Source: an uncultured Clostridia bacterium (GTDB lineage Bacteria > Bacillota > Clostridia > Christensenellales > UBA1242). From it: a stretch of DNA of 6,122 nucleotides. The stretch covers positions 1 through 6,122 of the forward strand of contig CALWKJ010000059.1 of assembly GCA_944381225.1 (NCBI GenBank), read 5' to 3'. Every line of letters begins with the position of its first letter. Positions within the stretch are counted from its first letter, which is position 1. The position numbers were made by a program, and so were the translations under genes. The notes beneath the pieces are model-generated. The model did not search any database. It was not told the origin of the DNA and saw only the letters and a list, made by a program, of their open reading frames with translations. Below are positions 1 to 5,832 of the stretch, one piece after another.

Positions 1-144
1 TCTAAAAGCAAGTTTTGTAAGATGTGCAAAATTAGTTTAAGCACATTAAATAAAATAATGACAAATAGTGGTAATTTTAGAATAATTGCACTATTTAAGA
101 TTGCAAGAGTTTTAAAAATTCAAGTTTTTGCAATGTTTAATTAA
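1..144 (+). CDS. 3' end of an XRE-family helix-turn-helix regulator (5'-truncated by window edge)
   Basis: An open frame enters from the left edge in frame 1 and stops at TAA 142-144, giving the last 47 residues of a protein. The segment ISLSTLNKIM reads as the recognition part of a Cro/CI-type helix-turn-helix. The following RIIALFKIARVL and the terminal VFAMFN match the usual last helices of XRE domains, where a tail of the type 'kiakaL.v....lf' is common. The start and any upstream domain lie outside the window, so partner and target are unknown. Such small regulators often sit near the integrase of phages or conjugative elements, which fits the recombinase-like debris directly downstream. 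The domain class is fairly secure; the role is not. Confidence 0.6.
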   Translation, partial: SKSKFCKMCKISLSTLNKIMTNSGNFRIIALFKIARVLKIQVFAMFN

Positions 145-509
145 AATTTTATAGCAAAACAGATAAAAATGAGTTTTCAAGAATTTTATTTTGAAAGTGT
201 TATTTTATTATGACAAAATTACAATAGTTTACAACACAAGTCTTAATCCAGCCGAAGAAATATATAGTCGTACAAATGATAATGATGATAACAATGGAAA
301 TAGTAACAATGAAACAACAATTTATAAGAAAGAAATTGAAATTTCAGATGATGAAAATAAAAAATTGCCGTCCAAAGTTCAAACGACAATTGTTTGGCGG
401 CACCAACAAAGTTCAGATTGAACTAAATATTTATTGTGATAGGTTAAGACTAACCATTTTCAACTGCAATATTTTTTTAAAGCAAATTAGTTTACGTCTA
501 CTAAATTAA
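145..509 (+). pseudogene. Probable decayed C-terminal remnant of a large serine recombinase (three frames)
   Basis: No single frame makes a convincing protein, but three overlapping frames read in order look like the C-terminal end of a Bacillota large serine recombinase. Frame 1 (about 169-207) gives FYFESVIL. Frame 2 (about 200-380) gives YYDKITIVYNTS, then an Asn/Asp-rich linker. Frame 3 (about 366-509) gives FGGTNKVQIELNIYCD and a hydrophobic tail. Joined, 'FVESVIvYDDKItIvYN' plus a low-complexity linker plus a 'G(S/G)xNxxxTE' tail is the order I associate with these recombinases. The catalytic serine domain and most of the protein are absent. The longest frame, from TTG 191 to 421, has no Shine-Dalgarno site. 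The main alternative is intergenic DNA that translates suggestively by chance. Confidence 0.38.
366..402. repeat. Imperfect inverted repeat
   Basis: TGCCGTCCAAA at 366-376 and TTTGGCGGCA at 393-402 are complementary apart from one extra base in the left arm, with a 16-base interval. This is the most GC-rich spot in the first 600 bases. It lies inside the recombinase-like remnant. It is not followed by a T run, so it does not look like an intrinsic terminator. Function unknown. Confidence 0.4.
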
Positions 510-670
510 TATTTTTATGATGAAACAAATGGCGGTTTATTAACAAATTCTAACAATAGTAAAATTAATTAGAAATAATTTAATTTTAAAATTTAAAAAG
601 TTATACAAATTCAACTTATAAGTGGCATTGACTTAAAGGTTGTTTATTATTTATTAATCACAAATAGAAA
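510..670. other. AT-rich intergenic stretch without a recognisable gene
   Basis: Between the recombinase-like remnant and the 3' end of the decarboxylase gene I see no open frame with a ribosome binding site and no RNA gene. It contains short perfect AT palindromes (AATTTTAAAATT at 582-593, ACTTATAAGT at 614-623), of the kind expected by chance at this composition. No convincing terminator for the minus-strand gene ending at 671 was found. Confidence 0.5.
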
Positions 671-970
671 CTAATGTTTTTTATTTGTGGATAAATAATC
701 ATTCAACATTGATATAAAATTATCGTAATAAATTTTATTGCAGCTTGATATTTGTATATACGTTTTGTTTTCTTCTGGAAAAGTATGTATTGCAAAATGG
801 CTTTCAGCAAGTAAAAATATTGCTGTATAACCAAATGGTTCAAAATAATGCTCTAAATGATCAATTATTGTAAAATTAGAGATTAATAATAAATTTTTAA
901 AATCATTAAATAAAATTTGAGGATTGGTTTCTTTTATCCATATTTCTTTACTATATATTTTTGCTTGCAT
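671..970 (-). CDS. speH: S-adenosylmethionine decarboxylase proenzyme, minimal bacterial form
   Basis: This enzyme removes the carboxyl group of AdoMet to give decarboxylated AdoMet, the aminopropyl donor for polyamine synthesis. Prokaryotic members cleave themselves to create a pyruvoyl cofactor at a serine. The motif AESHFAIHTFPE carries the Glu56-Ser57 cleavage site. His62 lies 5 residues after that serine and Cys77 (in SSCN) lies 20 after it, exactly the Ser63/His68/Cys83 spacing of the Thermotoga maritima enzyme. Start: ATG at 968-970, with AAAGGAGA five bases upstream. A longer TTG-started reading adds 14 residues but has no Shine-Dalgarno. At 99 residues it is shorter than the usual 115-130, mostly at the C-terminus, yet the catalytic set is complete. 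It is divergent from the operon that contains the BpsA-like transferase, its obvious partner. Confidence 0.9.
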   Translation of the reverse strand: MQAKIYSKEIWIKETNPQILFNDFKNLLLISNFTIIDHLEHYFEPFGYTAIFLLAESHFAIHTFPEENKTYIQISSCNKIYYDNFISMLNDYLSTNKKH

Positions 971-1109
971 AAATATCTCCTTTTTTTGAAATAAAAAATT
1001 ATTAGAGCGCAAAACAATCGTTATTTATATTTTGAGTTAATAATTGACGAATAAATTTAACTTTATTATTTCAAAAACACAAAATTTTTTATGAATGCTA
1101 ATAGTATTA

Positions 1110-1138
1110 ATTATAAATTATACAAAACAAAATGTCAA
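1110..1138 (-). promoter_or_regulatory. Consensus sigma-70/sigma-A promoter for the AdoMet decarboxylase gene
   Basis: Read on the minus strand, TTGACA (1138-1133) is followed after exactly 17 bases by TATAAT (1115-1110): both hexamers are perfect matches with optimal spacing. Transcription should begin near 1103 and run leftward, giving a leader of roughly 130 bases before the ATG at 970. That leader is AT-rich, and I see no strong hairpin or short leader gene in it. Even in AT-rich DNA a double-perfect promoter at 17 bp is unlikely by chance. Confidence 0.75.
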
Positions 1139-1149
1139 GTAGGTTGACA
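1133..1149. promoter_or_regulatory. Palindrome over the decarboxylase -35 element (possible operator or back-to-back -35s)
   Basis: TGTCAA (1133-1138) and TTGACA (1144-1149) form a perfect 6-bp inverted repeat with a 5-bp spacer. The left arm is the -35 box of the leftward promoter. The right arm is a perfect -35 box pointing toward the operon, but the hexamer 17 bp further on is TACACC, a poor -10, and a start there would leave almost no leader before the ATG at 1192. It may be an operator controlling the decarboxylase, a pair of divergent -35 elements, or chance. No better rightward promoter was found. Confidence 0.35.
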
Positions 1150-1191
1150 ATTTCTATTATTTATGGTACACCAACAATAAAAGGATGGTTC

Positions 1192-1905
1192 ATGTTAAAT
1201 TTTTTAGGAATAGGCAATTCGTTTTCAACAAAACATCTAAATACTTCTGCATATTTTATTGAAAACCATATATTTTATTTAATTGATTGTGGGGAAAATG
1301 TTTTTGGTGAAATCAATAAATTGAGGCCATACAAGGAGTGTAACAAAGTTATCGTTCTTTTAACACATTTTCATAGTGATCATATTGGAAGTTTAGGAAC
1401 ATTTGTTTTTAGTTTATCTAATTATGGTTTTAGTAAAAATAATATTATATTGTTTAATCCTAATAAAAAAAAATTAAAACAAGTTGTTGCTTTATTTGGA
1501 TTGTTTGAGGATTGTATAATAACGAATGATTTGAATTTATTAAAAAAACAATTTAAGTGCATTAAGCAAAAGCATTATAATGATAATTCCTATGGATATT
1601 TATTTAAACAAAAGGATGAATTGATTTATTTTAGTGGTGACACTTCAGAAATTCCAGACAAAATTGTGGATCTATTTAATGCTGGAGAAATAAGTAAGTT
1701 GTATATAGATACTACACTACAAGATTCTTGGGGATATCATTTACCTATTTCCAAATTGAAAACTGTCTTAAACATGAGATATGCTGATCGAGTGTATTGT
1801 ATGCATTTGCCAGACGAATTAACTTATGAGGAAATAAAAGCTTATGGTTTCAATGTGGCTAATTCGATAAATAGAAATAAGGAGAATGAAAATGCAAGAA
1901 ATTAA
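1192..1905 (+). CDS. Metallo-beta-lactamase-fold hydrolase (RNase Z/PhnP-like)
   Basis: A 237-residue soluble metal-dependent hydrolase, the first gene of the operon. The N-terminal MLNFLGIGNSFS and LIDCG (residues 30-34) are the opening strands of the fold. The metal site looks complete: THFHSDH (His59, His61, Asp63, His64), His128, Asp150 in SGDT, and His205 in MHLPDE. His183 in GYHLPI is a further candidate. The arrangement resembles the RNase Z, PhnP and arylsulfatase-like branches, which mainly cleave phosphodiesters or other esters, rather than beta-lactamases or glyoxalase II. The substrate cannot be read from the sequence. Start: ATG 1192, six bases after AAAAGGA at 1179-1185; the frame opens earlier at 1132, but the fold begins at 1192. 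Its 3' end overlaps the next gene by 14 bases, implying coupled translation. Confidence 0.85.
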   Translation: MLNFLGIGNSFSTKHLNTSAYFIENHIFYLIDCGENVFGEINKLRPYKECNKVIVLLTHFHSDHIGSLGTFVFSLSNYGFSKNNIILFNPNKKKLKQVVALFGLFEDCIITNDLNLLKKQFKCIKQKHYNDNSYGYLFKQKDELIYFSGDTSEIPDKIVDLFNAGEISKLYIDTTLQDSWGYHLPISKLKTVLNMRYADRVYCMHLPDELTYEEIKAYGFNVANSINRNKENENARN

Positions 1906-3034
1906 TTACAATGAAATTATAGAAAATGATTTTGAAGAACCAATTTATAAACATTTATCACAACAAATTCTATATTTTTTAAATATTAATAATGGTTGTT
2001 CGTTTTGGGATATTATACATTATGTTGGCGGAAGTGAAAGAAGGGTCGTAAGATTACTTGATCAAATGGAAAAATTAAGTATGATACACATAGAAAATGA
2101 TAGATTTTCGGTTAACAACGGTCATAAATTTTTTAATATTTGTTCTACATGTCATGGTAAAATGGTAGATACTAAAAATTTTGATAAAAAAATAACAGCT
2201 AAATTTATCGATATTTATTCTAAAAAACCAGCTCCTACATTTATATTTGACCAACGTCCAGTTACTTATGAAACAACAATAAATCGTGTTATGTATATGA
2301 TAAATAGAATGGATATAGTAGGTAAAGATGTCGTAATGTTGGGAGATGATGATTTAACTGGTATTGCATTGGGGTTATTCGGTTTTTCGAAATCTATAGT
2401 AGTTCTTGATATTGATAAAAGAATTGTTGATTATACAAATTTAATAGCAAAACAATTCGATTTAAACATTAAAGCAATTTTGTTTGATGCAACTAAAGAT
2501 ATACCAAGAGAGTTAAAAAATAGGTTTGATACACTTCTTTTTGATCCAACACCAGAGCCAATCCCATTTGGAATATTTTTAAATACAGCTATTGAATTGT
2601 GCAAACCTTCTTCTACTATTTATACATCAATTTATTCTACAGCTATGGAATTTAACTATGAAATGCAAAAAGTGATTGAAAAAAGGAATTTACACATTAC
2701 AGATATGTTACCACATTGGACAGATTACAAAAATATTGACAATCTTTATAGACAATCTGATTTGAAACTGTTTGAAAAATATAAAATAAAATTAGATGAC
2801 GGAATATGTTTTACAGAAACATTTATTAGAATGATAAAAACACAAAAGACGAAAACTGTTAAAATGCAAATAAATCAATCCGACTTGCTTGGTAAAGCAA
2901 CAAAGCGTGTATTAAAAGACAGTAAAGAAGATGTTGAGATTAAGAATAATAAATATTTAGATTCGTGTCTAGAAAAATTAAGGAGAAATATCAATGATAA
3001 GAATGTTAGACTTACAAATTATAGGAAAATGTAA
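1892..3034 (+). CDS. bpsA: BpsA-like branched-chain polyamine synthase / aminopropyltransferase
   Basis: The family moves aminopropyl groups from decarboxylated AdoMet onto spermidine-type acceptors, producing N4-branched polyamines; it is best known from hyperthermophiles. Seen here: an N-terminal winged-helix-like part (residues about 20-75), a CxxC (Cys84, Cys87, in CSTCHGK), DQRPVTYET (120-128), then a Rossmann-type methyltransferase-fold core with the acidic signature GDDDL (151-155), VLDIDKR (171-177) and DPTPEP (218-223). The GDDD motif contains the catalytic aspartate in the studied archaeal enzyme. The last motif departs from the more usual DPP form. At 380 residues it is slightly longer than the roughly 350 typical; the lysine-rich tail after about 320 is extra. 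Start: second ATG (1892), six bases after AAGGAGA; the ATG at 1886 is too close. It overlaps the radical SAM gene by 41 bases. The acceptor may not be a polyamine here. Confidence 0.82.
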   Translation: MQEINYNEIIENDFEEPIYKHLSQQILYFLNINNGCSFWDIIHYVGGSERRVVRLLDQMEKLSMIHIENDRFSVNNGHKFFNICSTCHGKMVDTKNFDKKITAKFIDIYSKKPAPTFIFDQRPVTYETTINRVMYMINRMDIVGKDVVMLGDDDLTGIALGLFGFSKSIVVLDIDKRIVDYTNLIAKQFDLNIKAILFDATKDIPRELKNRFDTLLFDPTPEPIPFGIFLNTAIELCKPSSTIYTSIYSTAMEFNYEMQKVIEKRNLHITDMLPHWTDYKNIDNLYRQSDLKLFEKYKIKLDDGICFTETFIRMIKTQKTKTVKMQINQSDLLGKATKRVLKDSKEDVEIKNNKYLDSCLEKLRRNINDKNVRLTNYRKM

Positions 3035-3836
3035 TTTAAAATGTAAATTTTGTTGTGGTGCACCCAAAAATATTATTGAACAACCATTTTATGTTGTAAA
3101 AAAAGTAATAGACAAGTTAAAAGTTATTAATATAGAAAGGATTGTTATAACAGGCGGAGAACCACTTATTTATCCCGACATTGATGAGGTTATTAAATAC
3201 ATATATGATTGCGGAATAGAAATATACCTTTCAACAAATGCATATTTTTTAGATAAGCATTTTGAAACTATCATTAAATATGTTTCTTGTATCGGAATTC
3301 CATTAGATGGATCTAATAGTTCCATATGTTCAGAAATGACCAGAAAAGGAGACCAATTAAGTGTCACTATTTCTGCAATAAATAAAATAAAAAGTGCTAA
3401 TCCAAAAATAAAAGTAAAAATTGGAACAGTTGTTTCTAAAATAAATATAGATGACTTACAAAATATTAAAGAAATTTTATGTAATAATAATTATATTCCA
3501 GATGTTTGGAGATTGTATGAATTCAGTCCTTTAGGAGATGGAAAAATAAATCGAAGACAATTTGAAATTAAGACTAAAGACTTTATTGAAGCAACAGATA
3601 GGTTAAAAGAAAATGAGTGTCCAATTTTAATAAGTACTTTAACAAATGAAGATTCCAATGACGCATATATTTTCATTCATCCCAATATGGATATAATACT
3701 ATTAACAAATGATGAATATAAAAAAGTCGGTAATGCTACTGAAATGTCTGTAGAAGAACTGGAAAATCTATTTCAAAATCAATCAACTATACTAAAACAT
3801 CAAGAAAAAAATAGAAAGTGGCTTAATAAGGAGTAA
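2994..3836 (+). CDS. Radical SAM enzyme, compact single-domain type
   Basis: It binds a 4Fe-4S cluster and AdoMet and starts a radical reaction through a 5'-deoxyadenosyl radical. The cluster motif is CNLKCKFC (Cys13, Cys17, Cys20; C-x3-C-x2-C). GGEP at 54-57 is the AdoMet-contacting motif, STNAY (80-84) the following strand, and GIPLDG (101-106) the usual iso/DG strand. No cysteine cluster follows the core, so there is no SPASM or Twitch auxiliary-cluster domain. The C-terminal third contains VWRLYEFSPLGDG (171-183) and HPNMDIILLTND (229-240), a short tail seen in several single-cluster families including viperin-like ones. At 280 residues it is a minimal enzyme. Start: ATG 2994, seven bases after AAGGAGA. 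Chemistry and substrate are unknown; the neighbours suggest a small-molecule or nucleotide substrate rather than a peptide, because no precursor peptide is visible. Confidence 0.88.
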   Translation: MIRMLDLQIIGKCNLKCKFCCGAPKNIIEQPFYVVKKVIDKLKVINIERIVITGGEPLIYPDIDEVIKYIYDCGIEIYLSTNAYFLDKHFETIIKYVSCIGIPLDGSNSSICSEMTRKGDQLSVTISAINKIKSANPKIKVKIGTVVSKINIDDLQNIKEILCNNNYIPDVWRLYEFSPLGDGKINRRQFEIKTKDFIEATDRLKENECPILISTLTNEDSNDAYIFIHPNMDIILLTNDEYKKVGNATEMSVEELENLFQNQSTILKHQEKNRKWLNKE

Positions 3837-3841
3837 ATGAA

Positions 3842-4513
3842 ATGGAAAATCAAATGCCTTTTATACTAATTAAAGCCAGTGGAATGCCAATGGTATCTGC
3901 ATTAGAAGATAGTATCAGGGCAGATGGCTATAAAATAAAAAAAATATATAATTTGAGCAACGGATGGGGTATAATAAAACAATTCTATTTAAACAATAAA
4001 AATTCAGAAGAATTTAATCTAGAGGTTCAAATTCATGCTTGGTTAGAAAAATATTTGTTTGGTGAATCTGCATACATACTTTTTGTCGATACAGACAAAA
4101 ATAAAAAATTAGAACAAAAATGTAGAGATGTTTTAAAAATAAAAAAAGACTTCAGAAACAAATATACTCTTTCCAGAGATGGTACATTTATGATAGCCAT
4201 GGACATATTAAAAACACCATTTAAGCCACTGTTAAAATGGAAAAAGGGGAGATTAAAAGTTGGTATGTATCAATTTGATCCAGATATACCCCAAGAAGGT
4301 GTATTTAGAGGATATTATTTTAAATATGCTCATACACCTGATAATTTAACAGATTATAGAAGGCATATGGAAATTTTAAAATCATCGAATGTTTTAACAA
4401 AAGAAAATGAAATAAAACCGATGGAATGGAAAATTATAAAAAGTGCAATTATAGGTGATAATAAAACAATTAAAAAAATTATAAAACCTAATGAAGAAGA
4501 ATTAATGTTTTAA
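3842..4513 (+). CDS. Divergent nucleoside-diphosphate-kinase-like protein with an internal insertion
   Basis: I assign this by residue pattern; overall similarity to the family is weak. FILIKASG (7-14) matches the first strand of NDP kinases with their conserved lysine (Lys11). Arg95 and Arg112 (in LSRDGTF, like TIRGDF) are 17 residues apart, exactly like Arg88 and Arg105 of the family. YAHTPDNLTDYRRHMEIL (162-179) matches the 'HGSDS..sA..EI' segment and keeps the histidine that carries the phosphate (His164). Between Arg112 and His164 there are 52 residues instead of about 13, so roughly 40 are inserted. The threonine near canonical position 94 is a lysine (101). At 223 residues it is well over the usual 150. 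It may phosphorylate an unusual diphosphate or bind a nucleotide without turnover. AAGGAG lies eight bases before ATG 3842, five bases after the radical SAM stop. Treat the family as likely and the activity as open. Confidence 0.6.
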   Translation: MENQMPFILIKASGMPMVSALEDSIRADGYKIKKIYNLSNGWGIIKQFYLNNKNSEEFNLEVQIHAWLEKYLFGESAYILFVDTDKNKKLEQKCRDVLKIKKDFRNKYTLSRDGTFMIAMDILKTPFKPLLKWKKGRLKVGMYQFDPDIPQEGVFRGYYFKYAHTPDNLTDYRRHMEILKSSNVLTKENEIKPMEWKIIKSAIIGDNKTIKKIIKPNEEELMF

Positions 4514-4524
4514 GGAGAATAATT

Positions 4525-5325
4525 ATGGCAAATTATAAAGAAAAAGAAATAAAAATTTTAAATGTAAATCCAATAGAGATAGAAAATAAACTACAAAAAC
4601 TAGGTGCAAAAAAAGATTTTGATACAATTCAAAATATTGCAACTTATCAATTTCCTACAACTAAAACAAGATATACATACTTATTAAATCAATTGACTGA
4701 ACCTAAAGCCGATTTACCAATATTAAAGCAAAAATTTATTAATTTTTTTACAGAAATGAATAATGTTGTGAATGGTGATGATTTAACAGAGTTGTGCGGT
4801 TATAAAGATTTGGACACATTTGCCAATAATCTTGATTTATCAAATAAAAATTTATTTAGTGAAAAATTTATTAATTATATAACGGAATTGCAAAATAGAT
4901 TTTTTAAGTGGATAAGATTAAGAACGACAAATGGTAAAACAACGTTAACAATAAAGGAAATTTTTAGCCAAGAAGATAATTATCCTATAGATAAACTAAA
5001 AGAAGTCGAATTTGAAGTGAGTGATTTTGATACTACGGATAAATTTTTAAGAGAAATGGACTACTTTTGTGATTCTCATCAAGAGAAAAGAAGGATTCAG
5101 TATAAATTAAGTGGCATGGAAATTGTTATAGATTTCTGGCCTATGTTAAATCCATATGTTGAAATCGAAGGAGAAAATCCAGAAGATATTTACAGCCTAG
5201 TTGGACAATTAGGTTATAAAAACTCTGATGCAAGAGTAATGAATACAGATACTGTTTATTTGGAAAGAGGAATAAATAGAGAAGATTATATAGAATTAAC
5301 TTTTAATAAACAAATAAAAAAATAG
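4525..5325 (+). CDS. CYTH-domain (triphosphate tunnel) protein, CyaB-like
   Basis: CYTH proteins form a closed beta tunnel lined with acidic and basic side chains that binds triphosphates and two metals. Members include class IV adenylate cyclases, thiamine triphosphatases and inorganic triphosphatases. Signature ExExK is present at the N-terminus (Glu6, Glu8, Lys10) followed by LQKLGAKK. Other tunnel strands are WIRLRTTNGK (129-138, Arg131 and Arg133), LTIKE (141-145), EVEFEV (160-165), EKRRIQY (187-193) and VIDFWPMLNPYVEIEGE (201-217, with Asp203, Glu213, Glu215). About 75 residues (50-125) containing predicted helices interrupt the domain between its first strand region and WIRLR. Start: ATG 4525, seven bases after AAGGAG, 11 bases beyond the previous stop. 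It is the last gene of the operon. The substrate (nucleotide, PPPi, or an operon product) cannot be chosen from sequence. Confidence 0.85.
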   Translation: MANYKEKEIKILNVNPIEIENKLQKLGAKKDFDTIQNIATYQFPTTKTRYTYLLNQLTEPKADLPILKQKFINFFTEMNNVVNGDDLTELCGYKDLDTFANNLDLSNKNLFSEKFINYITELQNRFFKWIRLRTTNGKTTLTIKEIFSQEDNYPIDKLKEVEFEVSDFDTTDKFLREMDYFCDSHQEKRRIQYKLSGMEIVIDFWPMLNPYVEIEGENPEDIYSLVGQLGYKNSDARVMNTDTVYLERGINREDYIELTFNKQIKK

Positions 5326-5434
5326 TTTAAATACCAAAATCAATGCTAAAATTAATTTAACAAATAAATTTATTATTTCCTTGCCTTAATATAGTTTAAA
5401 GTTTTATATGAAGGTATAGGTTATCTTTTATTAC

Positions 5435-5479
5435 AAATATCATTTTTTTGAGATAAACTCATGAAAATGGTATTTTTTT
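5435..5479 (+). terminator. Long AT-rich hairpin with T run, probable operon terminator
   Basis: Arms 5435-5452 and 5458-5475 pair over 18 positions (15 Watson-Crick, two G-U, one mismatch) around the loop ATAAA. Seven T residues at 5473-5479 close the structure. It lies 110 bases after the CYTH stop codon and is the first strong hairpin downstream. The stem is low in GC, so termination may be partial or the hairpin may instead stabilise the 3' end. Confidence 0.55.
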
Positions 5480-5643
5480 ATTTAGTTATTTACGTTTGAA
5501 TATGTTATTGGAATCTAACATGTGCTTTAGTGATATTTTTTATTTTTCAATTGATTGATAATTTTCATTAACTGATTTTAAATTATTAATTAAGCTTTTC
5601 ACATATTATAACAATTATACAATTTTTTTGTTACTATTTTCGT
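5480..5643. other. AT-rich stretch before the hairpin array
   Basis: No open frame with a ribosome binding site and no RNA gene was found. It should hold the promoter for the hairpin array and the following gene. A candidate is TTGATA (5555-5560), 17 bases, TTAAAT (5578-5583), with five and four matches to consensus, which is weak in DNA of this composition. Confidence 0.3.
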
Positions 5644-5668
5644 TGCATGTTCAAATGGTGAACATGCG
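5644..5668 (+). repeat. Hairpin 1 of the array
   Basis: Arms TGCATGTTC (5644-5652) and GAACATGCG (5660-5668) around loop AAATGGT. All nine positions pair, the outermost as T-G, which would be a U-G wobble in RNA. Confidence 0.85.
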
Positions 5669-5711
5669 ATATTTTTATAATTTAGTTGAAAAGGCTAAAA
5701 AAAATATTTCC

Positions 5712-5736
5712 CGCAGGGACAAATGGTGTCCATGCG
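5712..5736 (+). repeat. Hairpin 2 of the array
   Basis: Arms CGCAGGGAC (5712-5720) and GTCCATGCG (5728-5736) around loop AAATGGT. Eight of nine positions pair; the central fifth is a G-A mismatch. This is the only unpaired position in the four stems. Confidence 0.85.
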
Positions 5737-5768
5737 AGAATTGTAAGATTAATATGAAAATCTTTTCC

Positions 5769-5793
5769 CGCATTATCAAATGGTGATAATGCG
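5769..5793 (+). repeat. Hairpin 3 of the array
   Basis: Arms CGCATTATC (5769-5777) and GATAATGCG (5785-5793) around loop AAATGGT. All nine positions are Watson-Crick pairs. Its inner stem shares little with copies 1, 2 or 4. Confidence 0.87.
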
Positions 5794-5813
5794 ATTATGT
5801 AAAAAAATATATG

Positions 5814-5830
5814 AAAAGTTTAAAACTTTT
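5814..5830. repeat. Perfect AT palindrome between hairpins 3 and 4
   Basis: AAAAGTTT (5814-5821) and AAACTTTT (5823-5830) are perfect reverse complements around a single A. It could be a protein-binding site, for example for the ribbon-helix-helix protein encoded downstream. AT palindromes of this length are not rare at this composition, so the biological meaning is uncertain. Confidence 0.4.
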
Positions 5831-5832
5831 AC

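Noticed and set aside
191..421. Open frame of 76 codons on the plus strand starting at TTG as an intact small gene
   Set aside because: It has no Shine-Dalgarno, a TTG start and a low-complexity Asn/Asp-rich middle. The recombinase-like parts before and after lie in other frames, so a remnant explains it better.
442..455. Small hairpin GGTTA/TAACC as a terminator
   Set aside because: Only five pairs with a four-base loop, followed by four T residues, and no intact upstream gene to terminate.
831..842. AAATGGT motif inside the decarboxylase gene (also near 6087) as extra members of the hairpin family
   Set aside because: The 7-base word occurs, but without the 9-base complementary arms and CGCA/TGCG flanks; both sites are explained by coding sequence.
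971..1103. SAM or polyamine riboswitch in the decarboxylase leader
   Set aside because: The leader is about 130 bases but almost purely A/T, with no GC-containing stems or the conserved core of known SAM riboswitches.
3170..3676. Reverse-strand open frames of 61-65 codons opposite the radical SAM gene
   Set aside because: They lie wholly inside a well-supported gene, lack ribosome binding sites and show no recognisable domain.
5654..5788. Short open frame from the ATG in the first hairpin loop, containing a cysteine-rich WCPCENC stretch
   Set aside because: There is no ribosome binding site. The loop is read in different frames in different copies, and the peptide pattern is not repeated, so constraint is on the fold and not on coding.
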